Assembly (NCBI GenBank): GCA_021325675.1
Contig: JAJTCM010000001.1
Span: 558,001-622,000 of the forward strand
Length of the DNA stretch: 64,000 nucleotides
Direction: 5' to 3'
Origin: Crocinitomicaceae bacterium
GTDB lineage: Bacteria; Bacteroidota; Bacteroidia; Flavobacteriales_D; Crocinitomicaceae
Shown here: positions 48,548 through 57,312 of the stretch, in pieces
Numbering within the stretch: the stretch's first letter is position 1
Layout: each line of letters starts with the position of its first letter
Notes under the pieces: model-generated
Seen by the model: the letters and a program-made list of their open reading frames with translations, nothing else
Told to the model about the DNA's origin: nothing
Databases searched by the model: none
Program-made: the position numbers and the translations under genes

Positions 48548-48576
48548 GCCTTAAAAAGAAGTTTTGCTAAAATGAT

Positions 48577-48584
48577 TATCTTTG
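48577..48584 (+). promoter_or_regulatory. TAnnTTTG-type -7 element of the lipoprotein gene
   Basis: TATCTTTG, 21 bases before the ATG at 48606. It argues against the upstream TTG start at 48582, which lies inside it. Confidence 0.45.
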
Positions 48585-48605
48585 AGTCAAAAATTTAATT
48601 TGACC

Positions 48606-49190
48606 ATGAAATCACATGTAGTAAAGCTTTTCATTCTCACTGCTGTTTTGTTTTCCTGTAAAAAGGAAAGCGTCCAATCCGGAAGCGGGGGACTGGTATA
48701 CCGTTCCAGCTATGAATATCACCTGGAGATCAAGCCCGCGTTTTTTTCGGACCGGCTGGTACTCGAAAATGCAAACCCATACAGCGAAATTATGGGCCAG
48801 ATCGCTACTTCAGCCAACGCGTCCACAATTGACGGAAAGCCCATGAAATTCAGCGACATAAACATTACAAACATCCGTTTAAGCTCAGCATTTGTGCACG
48901 TATCAACGCAGGAAGCATTTGTAGACGATCACCTGACAGACTCCAAAATCGTGTTCAAAAACCTGACGTCCATGACGGAAACGACCATTGCGACATTCAG
49001 CGGCTTTAGCGATTCCGAGATAAAATATACGCTTTCCAGCGATAACCTGGCGGAAATTTTCAAATCTGCCGGTTCCGGGATGTTTTATATTCATTTTGAT
49101 TTTGACAGCAATGCCGTTCCGGACAATATTAAAGTATATTATGATATTTTCTTTGATTACGATTATTCGTTGAAGCAGTATAAAAAGTGA
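48606..49190 (+). CDS. Hypothetical lipoprotein
   Basis: A 194-residue protein with a lipoprotein signal peptide (KLFILTAVLFSC; lipid-modified Cys at about 18) followed by a charged KKE. The rest shows alternating hydrophobic strands (YEYHLEIKPAFF, DINITNIRLSSAFVHVS, KIVFKNLTSMTETTIATFSG) and is probably a beta-sandwich. It is not a family I recognise. The ATG at 48606 is used because it exposes the signal peptide. It stands alone ahead of a long AT-rich spacer. Confidence 0.75.
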   Translation: MKSHVVKLFILTAVLFSCKKESVQSGSGGLVYRSSYEYHLEIKPAFFSDRLVLENANPYSEIMGQIATSANASTIDGKPMKFSDINITNIRLSSAFVHVSTQEAFVDDHLTDSKIVFKNLTSMTETTIATFSGFSDSEIKYTLSSDNLAEIFKSAGSGMFYIHFDFDSNAVPDNIKVYYDIFFDYDYSLKQYKK

Positions 49191-49684
49191 TAGATCAATT
49201 AATTTCGAATCATTTAAAATTTCTACATCGAAGAATTATTTTGACAGCCAAATAATTTCGGCGGATCAACCTTAAATTGATTTTAAAGAGGATGTATTTT
49301 TTATATTTTTTCCTCATATTTAAGAGTTCAATTTTAATTAGTTCAAATATATCGAAAAATATTTATCCAATCTAACAGTTTAATTATATTTTTATGGATT
49401 AAACTAAAAGTGTAGCCTTCCATAAGTCTTGGTGAAAATATCTATAATCAGATAATTAAAAAAAACAAAATCAAATTCATATGTATATATTTAACATAAT
49501 ATTAATTATGAGAATATATAATTTGTAATTAACATTGCATAATAATTTAAAACGTTAGAAATCCAATAATACGACAATATGATATATACTAACAAAAATG
49601 CGTTCTTCCTTTTCAACACAATCCTGTGCACTGAAATTTTGTCAGGAAAACCGAAAAGGAACAATAATTGTTATTTTTGTAGAT
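49191..49684. other. AT-rich gene-free region upstream of mutL
   Basis: A 494-base spacer, visibly richer in A and T (by eye well above 70 percent) than the flanking genes. It contains runs such as ATATGTATATATTTAACATAAT and short imperfect inverted repeats but no open frame of note. One word resembling a DnaA box (TTATCCAAT near 49364) is isolated. I see no clear function. The mutL promoter lies at its right edge. Confidence 0.45.
49672..49679 (+). promoter_or_regulatory. TAnnTTTG-type -7 element of mutL, probably leaderless
   Basis: TATTTTTG ends 5 bases before the mutL ATG at 49685, so transcription would begin at or next to the start codon. Confidence 0.45.
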
Positions 49685-51535
49685 ATGAGTGAAATCATCC
49701 GATTATTACCGGACCATATTGCCAACCAGATTGCTGCAGGTGAAGTTATCCAGCGGCCGGCTTCCGTTGTGAAAGAATTGGTTGAAAACGCCATTGACGC
49801 CGGTGCACAGCGTATTGACATCCACATCAAAGATGCCGGAAAAACGCTCATCCAGGTATTGGATAATGGCTGCGGGATGTCGGAAATTGACGCACGCATG
49901 GCATTTGAGCGCCACGCTACCAGCAAGCTCTCTTCTGCCGAGGATTTATTTAATCTCCGGACAAAAGGTTTTCGCGGCGAAGCTTTGGCTTCCATTGCGG
50001 CAATCGCTCATGTTATGTTAAATACACGCCAGGAAGGCCATGAATGGGGAACTTCCATTACGATTGAAGGCTCACAAATAACTGACCAGCACCCGGTTAC
50101 CTGTAAAACAGGCTCGTGTTTTGCCGTAAAAAACCTCTTTTTCAACGTCCCGGCGCGGCGTAATTTCCTGAAATCAGATGCTGTAGAGTTTGGTCATATC
50201 GAAGATGAATTCCTGCGGATTGCACTCGCCCACCCGGATTTGAAATTCAGTTTGGTACACAACGACCAGGTGATTTACCAGGTGGATGAAGCTAACCTGC
50301 GCAAGCGGATCGTGGATTTATTCGGGCGCAGCCACAATGACAGGATTGTGCCGATTGGCGAACAAACGGATATTGTCAGCATTGAAGGCTTTATCGGGAA
50401 ACCGGAATTCGCTAAAAAATCGCGCGGTGAACAGTATTTTTTTGTGAACGACCGTTTTTTCCGGGATTCTTATTTCAATCATGCTTTAACGCAGGCTTAC
50501 GATAATTTGCTCGCTTCAAGGACTTTTCCTTCGTATTTTGTGTTTTTAAAGGTCGACCCGTCTGTCATTGATGTGAACGTTCACCCGACCAAAACGGAGA
50601 TCAAATTCGAGAACGACCGCGAGATTTACGCAATCCTGAAAAGCGCTGTGCGCCAAAGTCTCGGGAAATTCAACATCTCCCCTTCCCTCGATTTTGAGCA
50701 GGAAACGAGCTTTGACCTCCCGTGGGATATGAACAATAAACCCGTTACCGAACCAACGATCCAGGTCAACCCGAATTACAATCCCTTTACTTCCACCACC
50801 ACTTCTTCAACAGGAAAAGGCGTTTCGAACGGCAATTCCCCGGCATTGAAGCAAGCCGGTTTTGGCAACAAAGAAGCCGAAAAGGTGGATTGGAACAGCT
50901 TTTATAAAATCGAAGAGGAAAACACGGAAATCCAGCAAACACTTTCTTCAAGCGAGGAAGAAATTGCTTTTGAAGAAGAGCTGAAGCAGCGGAATACCTT
51001 TTTGTTTACCGATAATTATTTGATTTCCAGTATTAAGTCCGGCTTGTTGCTCATTCATTTCCGACGGGCAAAAGAACGGATCATTTACGACGAGATCATG
51101 CAGAATTTCCTCGTGAGCCCGCTCAACGGCCAACACCTGCTTTTCCCGGTTTCAGTAGAAATGAGCGCTAAAACACTGGGTTTGTGGGAGGAAAACGTAC
51201 TGACACTGAAGCGCCTGGGCTTCGAATGGGAAAGATCCGATAAAATATTGAATTTCACTGCGGTTCCCTCCTACCTCGACAACGACCAGACGGTGAGCTG
51301 CATCGAGGCCATCCAGCAAAAACTGGAAGTGCGGCAGCTCGATAAAGGCGAAATCGCCCACGAGTTTATCCTTTCGATCGCAAAAGCGGCTTCCCGGCAA
51401 AAATACCGCTGGAACCAGGACAGCGCCAACAACCTGCTTGAATCGCTTTTCCTCTGTGCGGAACACCAGTACAGTCCCGGCGGCAAGCTCATTTTAAAGA
51501 CAATCAGCAACGACGAATTATACAAACAATTTTAA
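49685..51535 (+). CDS. mutL: DNA mismatch repair protein MutL
   Basis: A 616-residue mismatch repair ATPase. The start at 49685 gives the canonical N-terminus MSEIIRLLPDHIANQIAAGE; a longer frame to 49598 would add 29 residues of no family counterpart. The GHKL motifs are intact: ELVENAIDAGA, DNGCGMS, and TKGFRGEALASI. The PTKTEIKFE segment completes the N-terminal domain (about 1-335). A low-complexity Ser/Thr/Asn linker follows, then the C-terminal dimerisation domain (about 430-616). No DQHA-type endonuclease motif was recognised in the C-terminus. It heads a run with two rhomboids and an endonuclease gene. Confidence 0.96.
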   Translation: MSEIIRLLPDHIANQIAAGEVIQRPASVVKELVENAIDAGAQRIDIHIKDAGKTLIQVLDNGCGMSEIDARMAFERHATSKLSSAEDLFNLRTKGFRGEALASIAAIAHVMLNTRQEGHEWGTSITIEGSQITDQHPVTCKTGSCFAVKNLFFNVPARRNFLKSDAVEFGHIEDEFLRIALAHPDLKFSLVHNDQVIYQVDEANLRKRIVDLFGRSHNDRIVPIGEQTDIVSIEGFIGKPEFAKKSRGEQYFFVNDRFFRDSYFNHALTQAYDNLLASRTFPSYFVFLKVDPSVIDVNVHPTKTEIKFENDREIYAILKSAVRQSLGKFNISPSLDFEQETSFDLPWDMNNKPVTEPTIQVNPNYNPFTSTTTSSTGKGVSNGNSPALKQAGFGNKEAEKVDWNSFYKIEEENTEIQQTLSSSEEEIAFEEELKQRNTFLFTDNYLISSIKSGLLLIHFRRAKERIIYDEIMQNFLVSPLNGQHLLFPVSVEMSAKTLGLWEENVLTLKRLGFEWERSDKILNFTAVPSYLDNDQTVSCIEAIQQKLEVRQLDKGEIAHEFILSIAKAASRQKYRWNQDSANNLLESLFLCAEHQYSPGGKLILKTISNDELYKQF

Positions 51536-51538
51536 GGC

Positions 51539-52297
51539 ATGTTTTCATTCAGCAATATTCCGACAGTTACCAAAAACCTATTGATCATCAATGTTTTGTT
51601 CTACATTGCAAGTCTTGTGATGCTGCAAAACCACATTGATGCGCTTGGGATGCTGGGCGGACATTACGTCAATTCACCGCTTTTTGAGCCTTACCAGATA
51701 ATTACGCATTTTTTCATGCATTCGCCGAATGATTTCTTCCACATCCTTTTTAATATGCTGATGCTGGTGATGTTCGGCTCACACCTGGAGCGCGTTTGGG
51801 GGCCAAAACGCTTCTTCATTTTTTACATTTCCTGTGCGCTGGGCGCTTTTGCTTTGTATAACGGGATTGGTGTTTACCAGATCATGGAGCTGAAAAGCAA
51901 GCTGGCGGCGATGCACGTTGATGTGTCACATCTCAACGAACACGCGCTCCTGAAAGACGGTACCATCCTGATTTTCCCGGATGATTACCAGCTGAACGCA
52001 CTTGCGAAAGCTTACCAGATGAAGATCCTGACGCCAATGGTTGGCGCGTCGGGAGCGGTTTTCGGCATTATGGCCGCTTTCGCCTACCTCTTCCCGAATA
52101 CCGAGCTGATGCTGCTCTTCCCTCCTATTCCTGTGAAAGCCAAATACCTGATGGGAATTTATTTTGCCCTGGAAGTTTACCTCAGCTTCCGCAGCAACGT
52201 AAATGATAATGTGGCACACCTGGCGCATGTCGGCGGCGCGATCGTAGGCTTTGCACTGGTGTATTTCTGGAACAAGAAACGTAAAACTTTTTATTGA
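51539..52297 (+). CDS. Rhomboid family intramembrane serine protease
   Basis: A 252-residue six-helix membrane protein with Ser171 (GASGAVFG) and His230 (HLAHVGGAIVG) as the catalytic dyad, and HILFNM (His69, Asn72) in the second helix. Between two helices there is an inserted soluble segment of roughly 50 residues (about 112-163). It begins 3 bases after the mutL stop and is followed one base later by a second rhomboid, so both are in the mutL run. Substrates are unknown. Confidence 0.92.
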   Translation: MFSFSNIPTVTKNLLIINVLFYIASLVMLQNHIDALGMLGGHYVNSPLFEPYQIITHFFMHSPNDFFHILFNMLMLVMFGSHLERVWGPKRFFIFYISCALGAFALYNGIGVYQIMELKSKLAAMHVDVSHLNEHALLKDGTILIFPDDYQLNALAKAYQMKILTPMVGASGAVFGIMAAFAYLFPNTELMLLFPPIPVKAKYLMGIYFALEVYLSFRSNVNDNVAHLAHVGGAIVGFALVYFWNKKRKTFY

Positions 52298-52298
52298 T

Positions 52299-53216
52299 AT
52301 GCAAAGTAACCGTAGTTTTATTGACGAGCTGAAATACCAGTACCAAAGTGGTGGTATGCACATCAAACTGATTTTTGTGAATGCCGTTTTTTTCCTGCTG
52401 ATCGGGCTTTTCACCATCATTTCACGACTTTCGGCTTCACCGGAGCTGGCGGACCTGTCGCATAGTATTTTTACGCTCCAAACCAATTTTTCAGACTTCA
52501 TTTACCAGCCCTGGGGCTTGTTTACCAGTATCTTTTCACATTTCGGCATCCTGCATTTTGCTTTCAATATGCTCATGCTTTATTTCGCGGGGAGCATTTT
52601 CCGGATGTTTTTCAGCGATCAGCGCTTGCTGGCGATTTATATCCTGGGCGGGCTGGCCGGCGGGATTTTCGAAATCCTGGCACATACGCTTTTCCCGGGA
52701 CTTGCCAACCAGCCGACCGTTGTTGTAGGGGCTTCCGGTTCCATCATGGCGATTTTCATCTGCATGGCCTTTTACAAGCCGAATATTCCTGTTTCACTTT
52801 TCGGGATTATTCCCGTTCCGATTATTTACCTCGGCTTATTTTTTCTTTTAATCGACTTCATCAGCCTTGGCATGAACGACGGAACAGCCCATTTCGCCCA
52901 CCTTGGCGGTGCGATCATCGGGATGGTTGCTTCCCAGCGTCCGCATAGCCAGCACAACTTTGTTTACAGTTTTGAACGTTTGCTGCAAGCTATCGGGAAT
53001 TTTTTTCGTAGCTTCGGGAACCGGTCTTCCGTGCGTGTAGCTTATAAAAACAAGCAGGACCCGCGCCGGATGAAGGATGAAGACTTTAACCTGGATAAAA
53101 AAGCAAGACAGGAAAAGGTGAACCTGATCCTGGATAAAATTTCAAGGTCCGGCTACGAGTCGCTGAGCAAGGCGGAAAAAGAATTTTTATTTAAACAGAC
53201 AAATAAGAATGGGTGA
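52299..53216 (+). CDS. Rhomboid family intramembrane serine protease with C-terminal extension
   Basis: A 305-residue rhomboid. The ATG at 52299 is used: it follows the previous stop by one base, and the upstream start at 52251 would lie inside the neighbour. The dyad is Ser146 in GASGSIM and His201 in AHFAHLGGAIIG. After the last helix there is a polar C-terminal tail of about 90 residues (YKNKQDPRRMKDEDFNLDKKARQEK, then helical) that is cytosolic and could bind a partner. Its last 8 bases overlap the endonuclease gene. Confidence 0.92.
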   Translation: MQSNRSFIDELKYQYQSGGMHIKLIFVNAVFFLLIGLFTIISRLSASPELADLSHSIFTLQTNFSDFIYQPWGLFTSIFSHFGILHFAFNMLMLYFAGSIFRMFFSDQRLLAIYILGGLAGGIFEILAHTLFPGLANQPTVVVGASGSIMAIFICMAFYKPNIPVSLFGIIPVPIIYLGLFFLLIDFISLGMNDGTAHFAHLGGAIIGMVASQRPHSQHNFVYSFERLLQAIGNFFRSFGNRSSVRVAYKNKQDPRRMKDEDFNLDKKARQEKVNLILDKISRSGYESLSKAEKEFLFKQTNKNG

Positions 53217-54330
53217 AAAGCTGAAAAAGATCTTTAGGATTTCAGTTATATTTAAATTCCTGAGCATTTTGTGCATGGGAGGCCTTTTATTGTCTTACCT
53301 TTCCCCTTACGTCAGCCCGGCCACTTTCTGGATGATCCCGTTTTTCGGACTGGCCTACCCCATCATTATCCTGTGTACGCTTTTTTTGCTGGTCATCTGG
53401 GGCCTGGCACGTTCCCGCTGGTTTTTCATTGTCCTCGCCGTAATCCTCATTGGCGGAAGACTGCATTTCAGGCTGTACAGCCCGCCTTTCGGCAAACAAA
53501 CGGAAACATCACCGAATAAAATCAAACTGCTGAGCTACAACGTTAAAAACTTTGATGTGTATACCGTTGGCTTTGAACATGATTTTACAAACAGGAACGG
53601 AATTTTCCATTATTTAAGCGGCCAGGACGCCGATATTATTTGTTTCCAGGAGTTTTATTTCCAGGATGAAAAAAAGAAATTCCCTACGAAAGACACGCTG
53701 CATAAAATCCTGAAGGCAGAGCATTACCACGAGCGCATGAGCTTCAACCGCCGCTTCAAGAATTATTTCGGTGTGGCGATGTATTCCAAATACCCGATGA
53801 TTACACGCGGGTTTATTGAGCTGGACCAATCGTCGCGAAACTCCAACAACTTCTGTATTTTTGCCGATATCGTGAAGGGCCGCGATACCATGCGGGTTTA
53901 CAATACCCATTTTCAGTCGATCAAATTCCAGCAGGATGATTACGCTTTGTTTGGACAAAAAGAATACAGCGGAAGCGTAAAATCCGGTGTTATTGCCATG
54001 ATGCGCAAACTCCATATCGCTTACCAGAAACGGGCTGAGCAGGCGTTGAAAGTCATCGAGCACATGGAGCAATCGCCTTACGAAGTGATAATTTGCGGCG
54101 ATTTCAATGATACGCCCCTTTCTTATGTTTACAACCAGTTCTACAGCAAATTTATTGATGCTTTTCGCAATTCTTCCTCCGGTTTGGGGATCACTTACGC
54201 CGGAAAAGTACCCGCAGGAAGAATCGACTATATTTTTCATTCTGAAAACATTGAGTCCGGTAACTTTCAGATTCAATCCGAAGTTTTTTCAGATCACAAA
54301 GCAATTAGTTGTGAATTTTGGAAAAAATAA
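53209..54330 (+). CDS. Membrane-anchored endonuclease/exonuclease/phosphatase family protein
   Basis: A 373-residue protein with three N-terminal hydrophobic helices (about 10-90) followed by a metal-dependent EEP-fold domain (about 100-373). Family motifs are seen: LLSYNVKNFD, CFQEFYF, CGDFNDTPLSYVY (the DxN pair) and a terminal SDHKAIS (the catalytic Asp-His). The fold covers DNases, phosphodiesterases and lipid phosphatases, so the substrate cannot be decided; the membrane anchor makes an envelope or lipid role plausible. It overlaps the upstream rhomboid by 8 bases. Confidence 0.88.
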   Translation: MGEKLKKIFRISVIFKFLSILCMGGLLLSYLSPYVSPATFWMIPFFGLAYPIIILCTLFLLVIWGLARSRWFFIVLAVILIGGRLHFRLYSPPFGKQTETSPNKIKLLSYNVKNFDVYTVGFEHDFTNRNGIFHYLSGQDADIICFQEFYFQDEKKKFPTKDTLHKILKAEHYHERMSFNRRFKNYFGVAMYSKYPMITRGFIELDQSSRNSNNFCIFADIVKGRDTMRVYNTHFQSIKFQQDDYALFGQKEYSGSVKSGVIAMMRKLHIAYQKRAEQALKVIEHMEQSPYEVIICGDFNDTPLSYVYNQFYSKFIDAFRNSSSGLGITYAGKVPAGRIDYIFHSENIESGNFQIQSEVFSDHKAISCEFWKK

Positions 54331-54340
54331 TTTATTTTTG
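54309..54340 (+). promoter_or_regulatory. Full Bacteroidota-type promoter TTG-N21-TATTTTTG
   Basis: TTG at 54309-54311 and TATTTTTG at 54333-54340 are separated by 21 bases, within the range reported for the phylum. It lies inside the end of the preceding gene and drives the lipoprotein gene, whose ATG is 25 bases downstream. Confidence 0.55.
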
Positions 54341-54365
54341 CTTAAAAACACATAACGCCGATCGC

Positions 54366-54827
54366 ATGAAATACTTAATCTTTCTTACACTTACTACTTG
54401 TATCCTGTTTTCCTGTACCGAAGCACCCAAAGTAACTTCTGACAAGGAAGATGAAGAATTGAGCGAAAACCCGATTGTCGGTAAATGGAAATTGCAATCC
54501 CACCGCAAAAAAGAAGGAAACGGCTCTGAGATCGATGTCAAACACCAGCCAACCGAAGTTATTTTATCCATTATGGAAGGTGGCTACTTCGTTATTTATG
54601 ATACGTTTACCGATCCGCGCTTTAACCAGAAAGGATTCAACCGCATTTCGGAACGCAGTAAAGGCCAGTGGGAATTCATAGACAATAAACGTCTCATTCT
54701 CCATCATAATTTCGACGATTCGACGCGAACAGAGGAAATGAGCATCACGACGCTCAATAAAAACACCCTGGTCACGAAAGGCGGCGACAAAAAATCAAAC
54801 ATCTACAAAACCTACGAAGGATACTAA
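54366..54827 (+). CDS. Lipocalin-like hypothetical lipoprotein
   Basis: A 153-residue lipoprotein. The signal peptide YLIFLTLTTCILFSC gives a lipid-modified Cys at about 17. The mature part starts with an acidic linker, then the pattern IVGKWKLQSHRKKEG, repeated beta strands and a GQWEFIDNKRLILHH region, which recalls lipocalin-like (DUF4923/DUF5004-type) domains of Bacteroidota. The ATG at 54366 is used because an upstream TTG at 54318 would overlap the previous gene and hide the signal peptide. It is 2 bases from the Sua5-like gene, so they share a transcript. Confidence 0.75.
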   Translation: MKYLIFLTLTTCILFSCTEAPKVTSDKEDEELSENPIVGKWKLQSHRKKEGNGSEIDVKHQPTEVILSIMEGGYFVIYDTFTDPRFNQKGFNRISERSKGQWEFIDNKRLILHHNFDDSTRTEEMSITTLNKNTLVTKGGDKKSNIYKTYEGY

Positions 54828-54829
54828 AC

Positions 54830-55447
54830 ATGCTCATAGAAATCAACCCCTACAACATAAACCGCCGCAGCATCGAAGAAGTTGTTCATTCCCTGCGCAA
54901 AGGAAATATCATTATTTTCCCGACGGATTCGGTTTACAATGTAGGCTGTGATTTATTCAATAAGAAAGCTTTGCAGGAACTTGCCCGCTTCAAGGACGTA
55001 AAGCTCAACAAAGCCCGCTTTTCCATTATTTGCTCCGACCTGAGCGATATATCGAATTATACCAAACCCATCGACCGTCCGACCTTTAAATTATTGAAAC
55101 ATCATTTGCCCGGTCCTTTTACCTTCATTTTAAATGCGACCAACGAGGTTCAGAAAATCTTTGATTCCAACCGGAAAAAAATCGGGATCAGGATTCCGGA
55201 CAATAATATCTTAAAGGCAATTACGGAAGAACTGGGCAACCCGCTGGCTACTACTTCCCTGCATGACGAGGAAGACCATATCCTGGATTATTTTACGGAT
55301 CCGAATGAAATGTACCAGCGCTACGAAGACCAGGTAAGTATTGTAATCGACGGCGGAACCGGTCACCTGGAGCCAACAACAGTAGTGGATTGTACCGAAG
55401 GTGACGCCAAAATCATACGCCAGGGTGCGGGAAAATTAGACTTATGA
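54830..55447 (+). CDS. Sua5/YciO/YrdC family protein (probable threonylcarbamoyl-AMP synthase)
   Basis: A 205-residue YrdC-fold protein. Family features include LRKGNIIIFPTDSVYNVGCD, the KARFSIIC segment, LLKHHLPGPFTFILNA and a RIPDNNI motif. True Sua5/TsaC makes threonylcarbamoyl-AMP for the universal t6A modification at tRNA position 37; YciO relatives have the same fold but weak activity. The NVGCD variant (in place of YGL) is closer to YciO. It starts 2 bases after the lipoprotein gene, and its stop overlaps the next start by 4 bases. Confidence 0.85.
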   Translation: MLIEINPYNINRRSIEEVVHSLRKGNIIIFPTDSVYNVGCDLFNKKALQELARFKDVKLNKARFSIICSDLSDISNYTKPIDRPTFKLLKHHLPGPFTFILNATNEVQKIFDSNRKKIGIRIPDNNILKAITEELGNPLATTSLHDEEDHILDYFTDPNEMYQRYEDQVSIVIDGGTGHLEPTTVVDCTEGDAKIIRQGAGKLDL

Positions 55448-56022
55448 TCGGGATTATCAATTGCGGAAGCCAGAAAGTACCCTACATCGAGCAAGCAGTC
55501 GATGCGGTGTGTGATTACGAAACTTTTGGTATGTTCGACCTGCTGAAACGGGATTTGAACCATTACGACGGGATCATTATTTCCGGCGCGCCGATTTTGC
55601 TGACAGAAGTTGACCTCCAGCCCTATGTTGATAATTTCGCCTGGATCAAAAGCTATAAAAAACCGCTGCTGGGGATTTGCTTCGGTCACCAAATCCTGGG
55701 GCTCGTTCACGGGGCGTTCGTGGCGCGCCAGAAAGACGACCGCGACTGGCAGACGATTGAAAGCTACAACGATTCACCGCTTTTTGACAAGCTGCCCCAC
55801 GAATTTCAAATGACGGAAGACCACTGCGAATGTGTTTCCGTGCCCAAAGACTTCCAGCTGATTGCCGGTTCAGACGCCTGCGTCAACGAAGCGATGCAGC
55901 ACGACAGCAAACCGTTTTACGGTGTTCAGTTTCACCCGGAAACCTCAGGAACACAGGGTTTTTTGCTTATTGAAAACTTTGTTAATATTTGTTTGAAAGA
56001 AAAGGCCGGAACTCAAAATTAA
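55444..56022 (+). CDS. Class I glutamine amidotransferase domain protein (GMP synthase glutaminase-like)
   Basis: A stand-alone 192-residue glutaminase fold. The nucleophile cysteine is in LLGICFGHQILG (about residue 79) and the His-Glu pair is in GVQFHPETSG. It lacks a synthetase partner domain, so it may serve an unknown acceptor enzyme or act alone like PuuD/GuaA-type small amidotransferases. It begins inside the YrdC-like gene stop (ATGA overlap), suggesting translational coupling. Confidence 0.88.
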   Translation: MIGIINCGSQKVPYIEQAVDAVCDYETFGMFDLLKRDLNHYDGIIISGAPILLTEVDLQPYVDNFAWIKSYKKPLLGICFGHQILGLVHGAFVARQKDDRDWQTIESYNDSPLFDKLPHEFQMTEDHCECVSVPKDFQLIAGSDACVNEAMQHDSKPFYGVQFHPETSGTQGFLLIENFVNICLKEKAGTQN

Positions 56023-56038
56023 TTCCGATTTTCGCCTT

Positions 56039-57283
56039 ATGACAATGAATCGCATCTGGATCGGATTTTTCCTGGTCTCTATCCTTGTTGCCGCTATCAA
56101 ATTGGCATTCTGGCAGGACTTCTTTATTTTCGAGCGCATGGTTGAATCCTTGTTTGAAGGAGCGAGCACTGCTTTTACGCTCGCTTTGAGCCTGACAGGA
56201 GCGCTTTGTTTCTGGCTGGGTTTTATGCGGATCGGCGAAAAAGGCGGCGCTATAGCGATCCTTGCCCGTTTGATCTCCCCCTTCTTTTCACATATTTTTC
56301 CTGGAATTCCTAAAAAGCATCCCGCAATCGGTTCAATCATGATGAATTTTTCGGCCAACATGCTTGGTTTAGATAATTCGGCAACTCCCCTTGGCTTGAA
56401 AGCCATGAAAGAAATGCAGGAGCTGAACCCTGAGCCTGAAAAGGCAACCAACGCACAAATCATGTTCCTGGCCCTCAATACTGCCGGGTTAACAATTATT
56501 CCCGTCGGTGTACTCAGCATTTTGTCGCAATACGGATCATCCGACCCTACCGGTGTGTTCATCCCGATTTTAATCACCACTTTTTCTTCTGCCCTATTTG
56601 CCCTCTTTTTAGTGGCTTTCAAACAACGCATCAACTTGTTTAAGCCGGTAGTTATGGCTTATTTGTTCGCTGGTATTGCTTTCGTAACAAGCCTTTTGCT
56701 GGTAACTGTATGGTATCCCCAGCATGCAAAAGTTATCTCGAGTGTCTTCGGAAACAGCATCCTGTTGGGCATTATCCTGCTCTTTTTATTGCTCGCAATG
56801 AAACGGAAAGTGGACGTTTATGATGAATTCATTGAAGGCGCAAAAGAAGGTTTCCAGGTAGCTATTTCCATCGTTCCTTTTGTTGTCGGAATGCTCTGTG
56901 CCATTAGCTTATTCAGGTCATCCGGTTGTCTCGACGCGATGATAGACGGGATCAGGTGGCTGTGTCTCCAGGCCGGGTTGTTAAATACGCAATTTGTTGA
57001 TGCCTTGCCGGTCGGTTTCATGAAGCCTTTCTCCGGTTCAGGCGCGCGCGCCATGTTCCAGGACGTCATCCAAAACCCGGAGCTGGGCGGCGTGGATTCT
57101 TTTGTCAGCAAAATTGCAGCTACGATGCAGGGCGGAACGGAAACAACTTTCTATACGCTGGCCGTTTATTTCGGTGCGGTAAGGGTCAAAAACACGCGCT
57201 ATACGGCGGGAGTTGGCTTACTCGTTGATATATTCGGGATTATCGCGGCAATTATAGTATCCTATATTTTTTATCCGCATTAA
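56039..57283 (+). CDS. SpmA/SpmB-like fused nucleoside-recognition (Gate domain) membrane protein
   Basis: A 414-residue polytopic membrane protein. The N-terminal half matches SpmA (LGLDNSATPLGLKAMKEMQEL, with MMNFSANMLGLDNSATP) and the C-terminal half matches SpmB (PFSGSGARAMFQDVI, then GGTETTFYTLAVYFGAV), both containing Gate domains. In Bacillus the separate proteins affect spore core dehydration; fused copies occur widely in non-sporulating Bacteroidota, where the role is unknown. About ten helices are visible. ATG 56039 or 56045 could be the start. Confidence 0.9.
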   Translation: MTMNRIWIGFFLVSILVAAIKLAFWQDFFIFERMVESLFEGASTAFTLALSLTGALCFWLGFMRIGEKGGAIAILARLISPFFSHIFPGIPKKHPAIGSIMMNFSANMLGLDNSATPLGLKAMKEMQELNPEPEKATNAQIMFLALNTAGLTIIPVGVLSILSQYGSSDPTGVFIPILITTFSSALFALFLVAFKQRINLFKPVVMAYLFAGIAFVTSLLLVTVWYPQHAKVISSVFGNSILLGIILLFLLLAMKRKVDVYDEFIEGAKEGFQVAISIVPFVVGMLCAISLFRSSGCLDAMIDGIRWLCLQAGLLNTQFVDALPVGFMKPFSGSGARAMFQDVIQNPELGGVDSFVSKIAATMQGGTETTFYTLAVYFGAVRVKNTRYTAGVGLLVDIFGIIAAIIVSYIFYPH

Positions 57284-57312
57284 ATTTCGTAACTTACACT
57301 TAAAACGAAGAC

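Noticed and set aside
49191-49684. A chromosomal replication origin in the AT-rich stretch
   Set aside because: Only one imperfect DnaA-box-like word is present and no dnaA or dnaN gene is nearby. AT richness alone is not enough.
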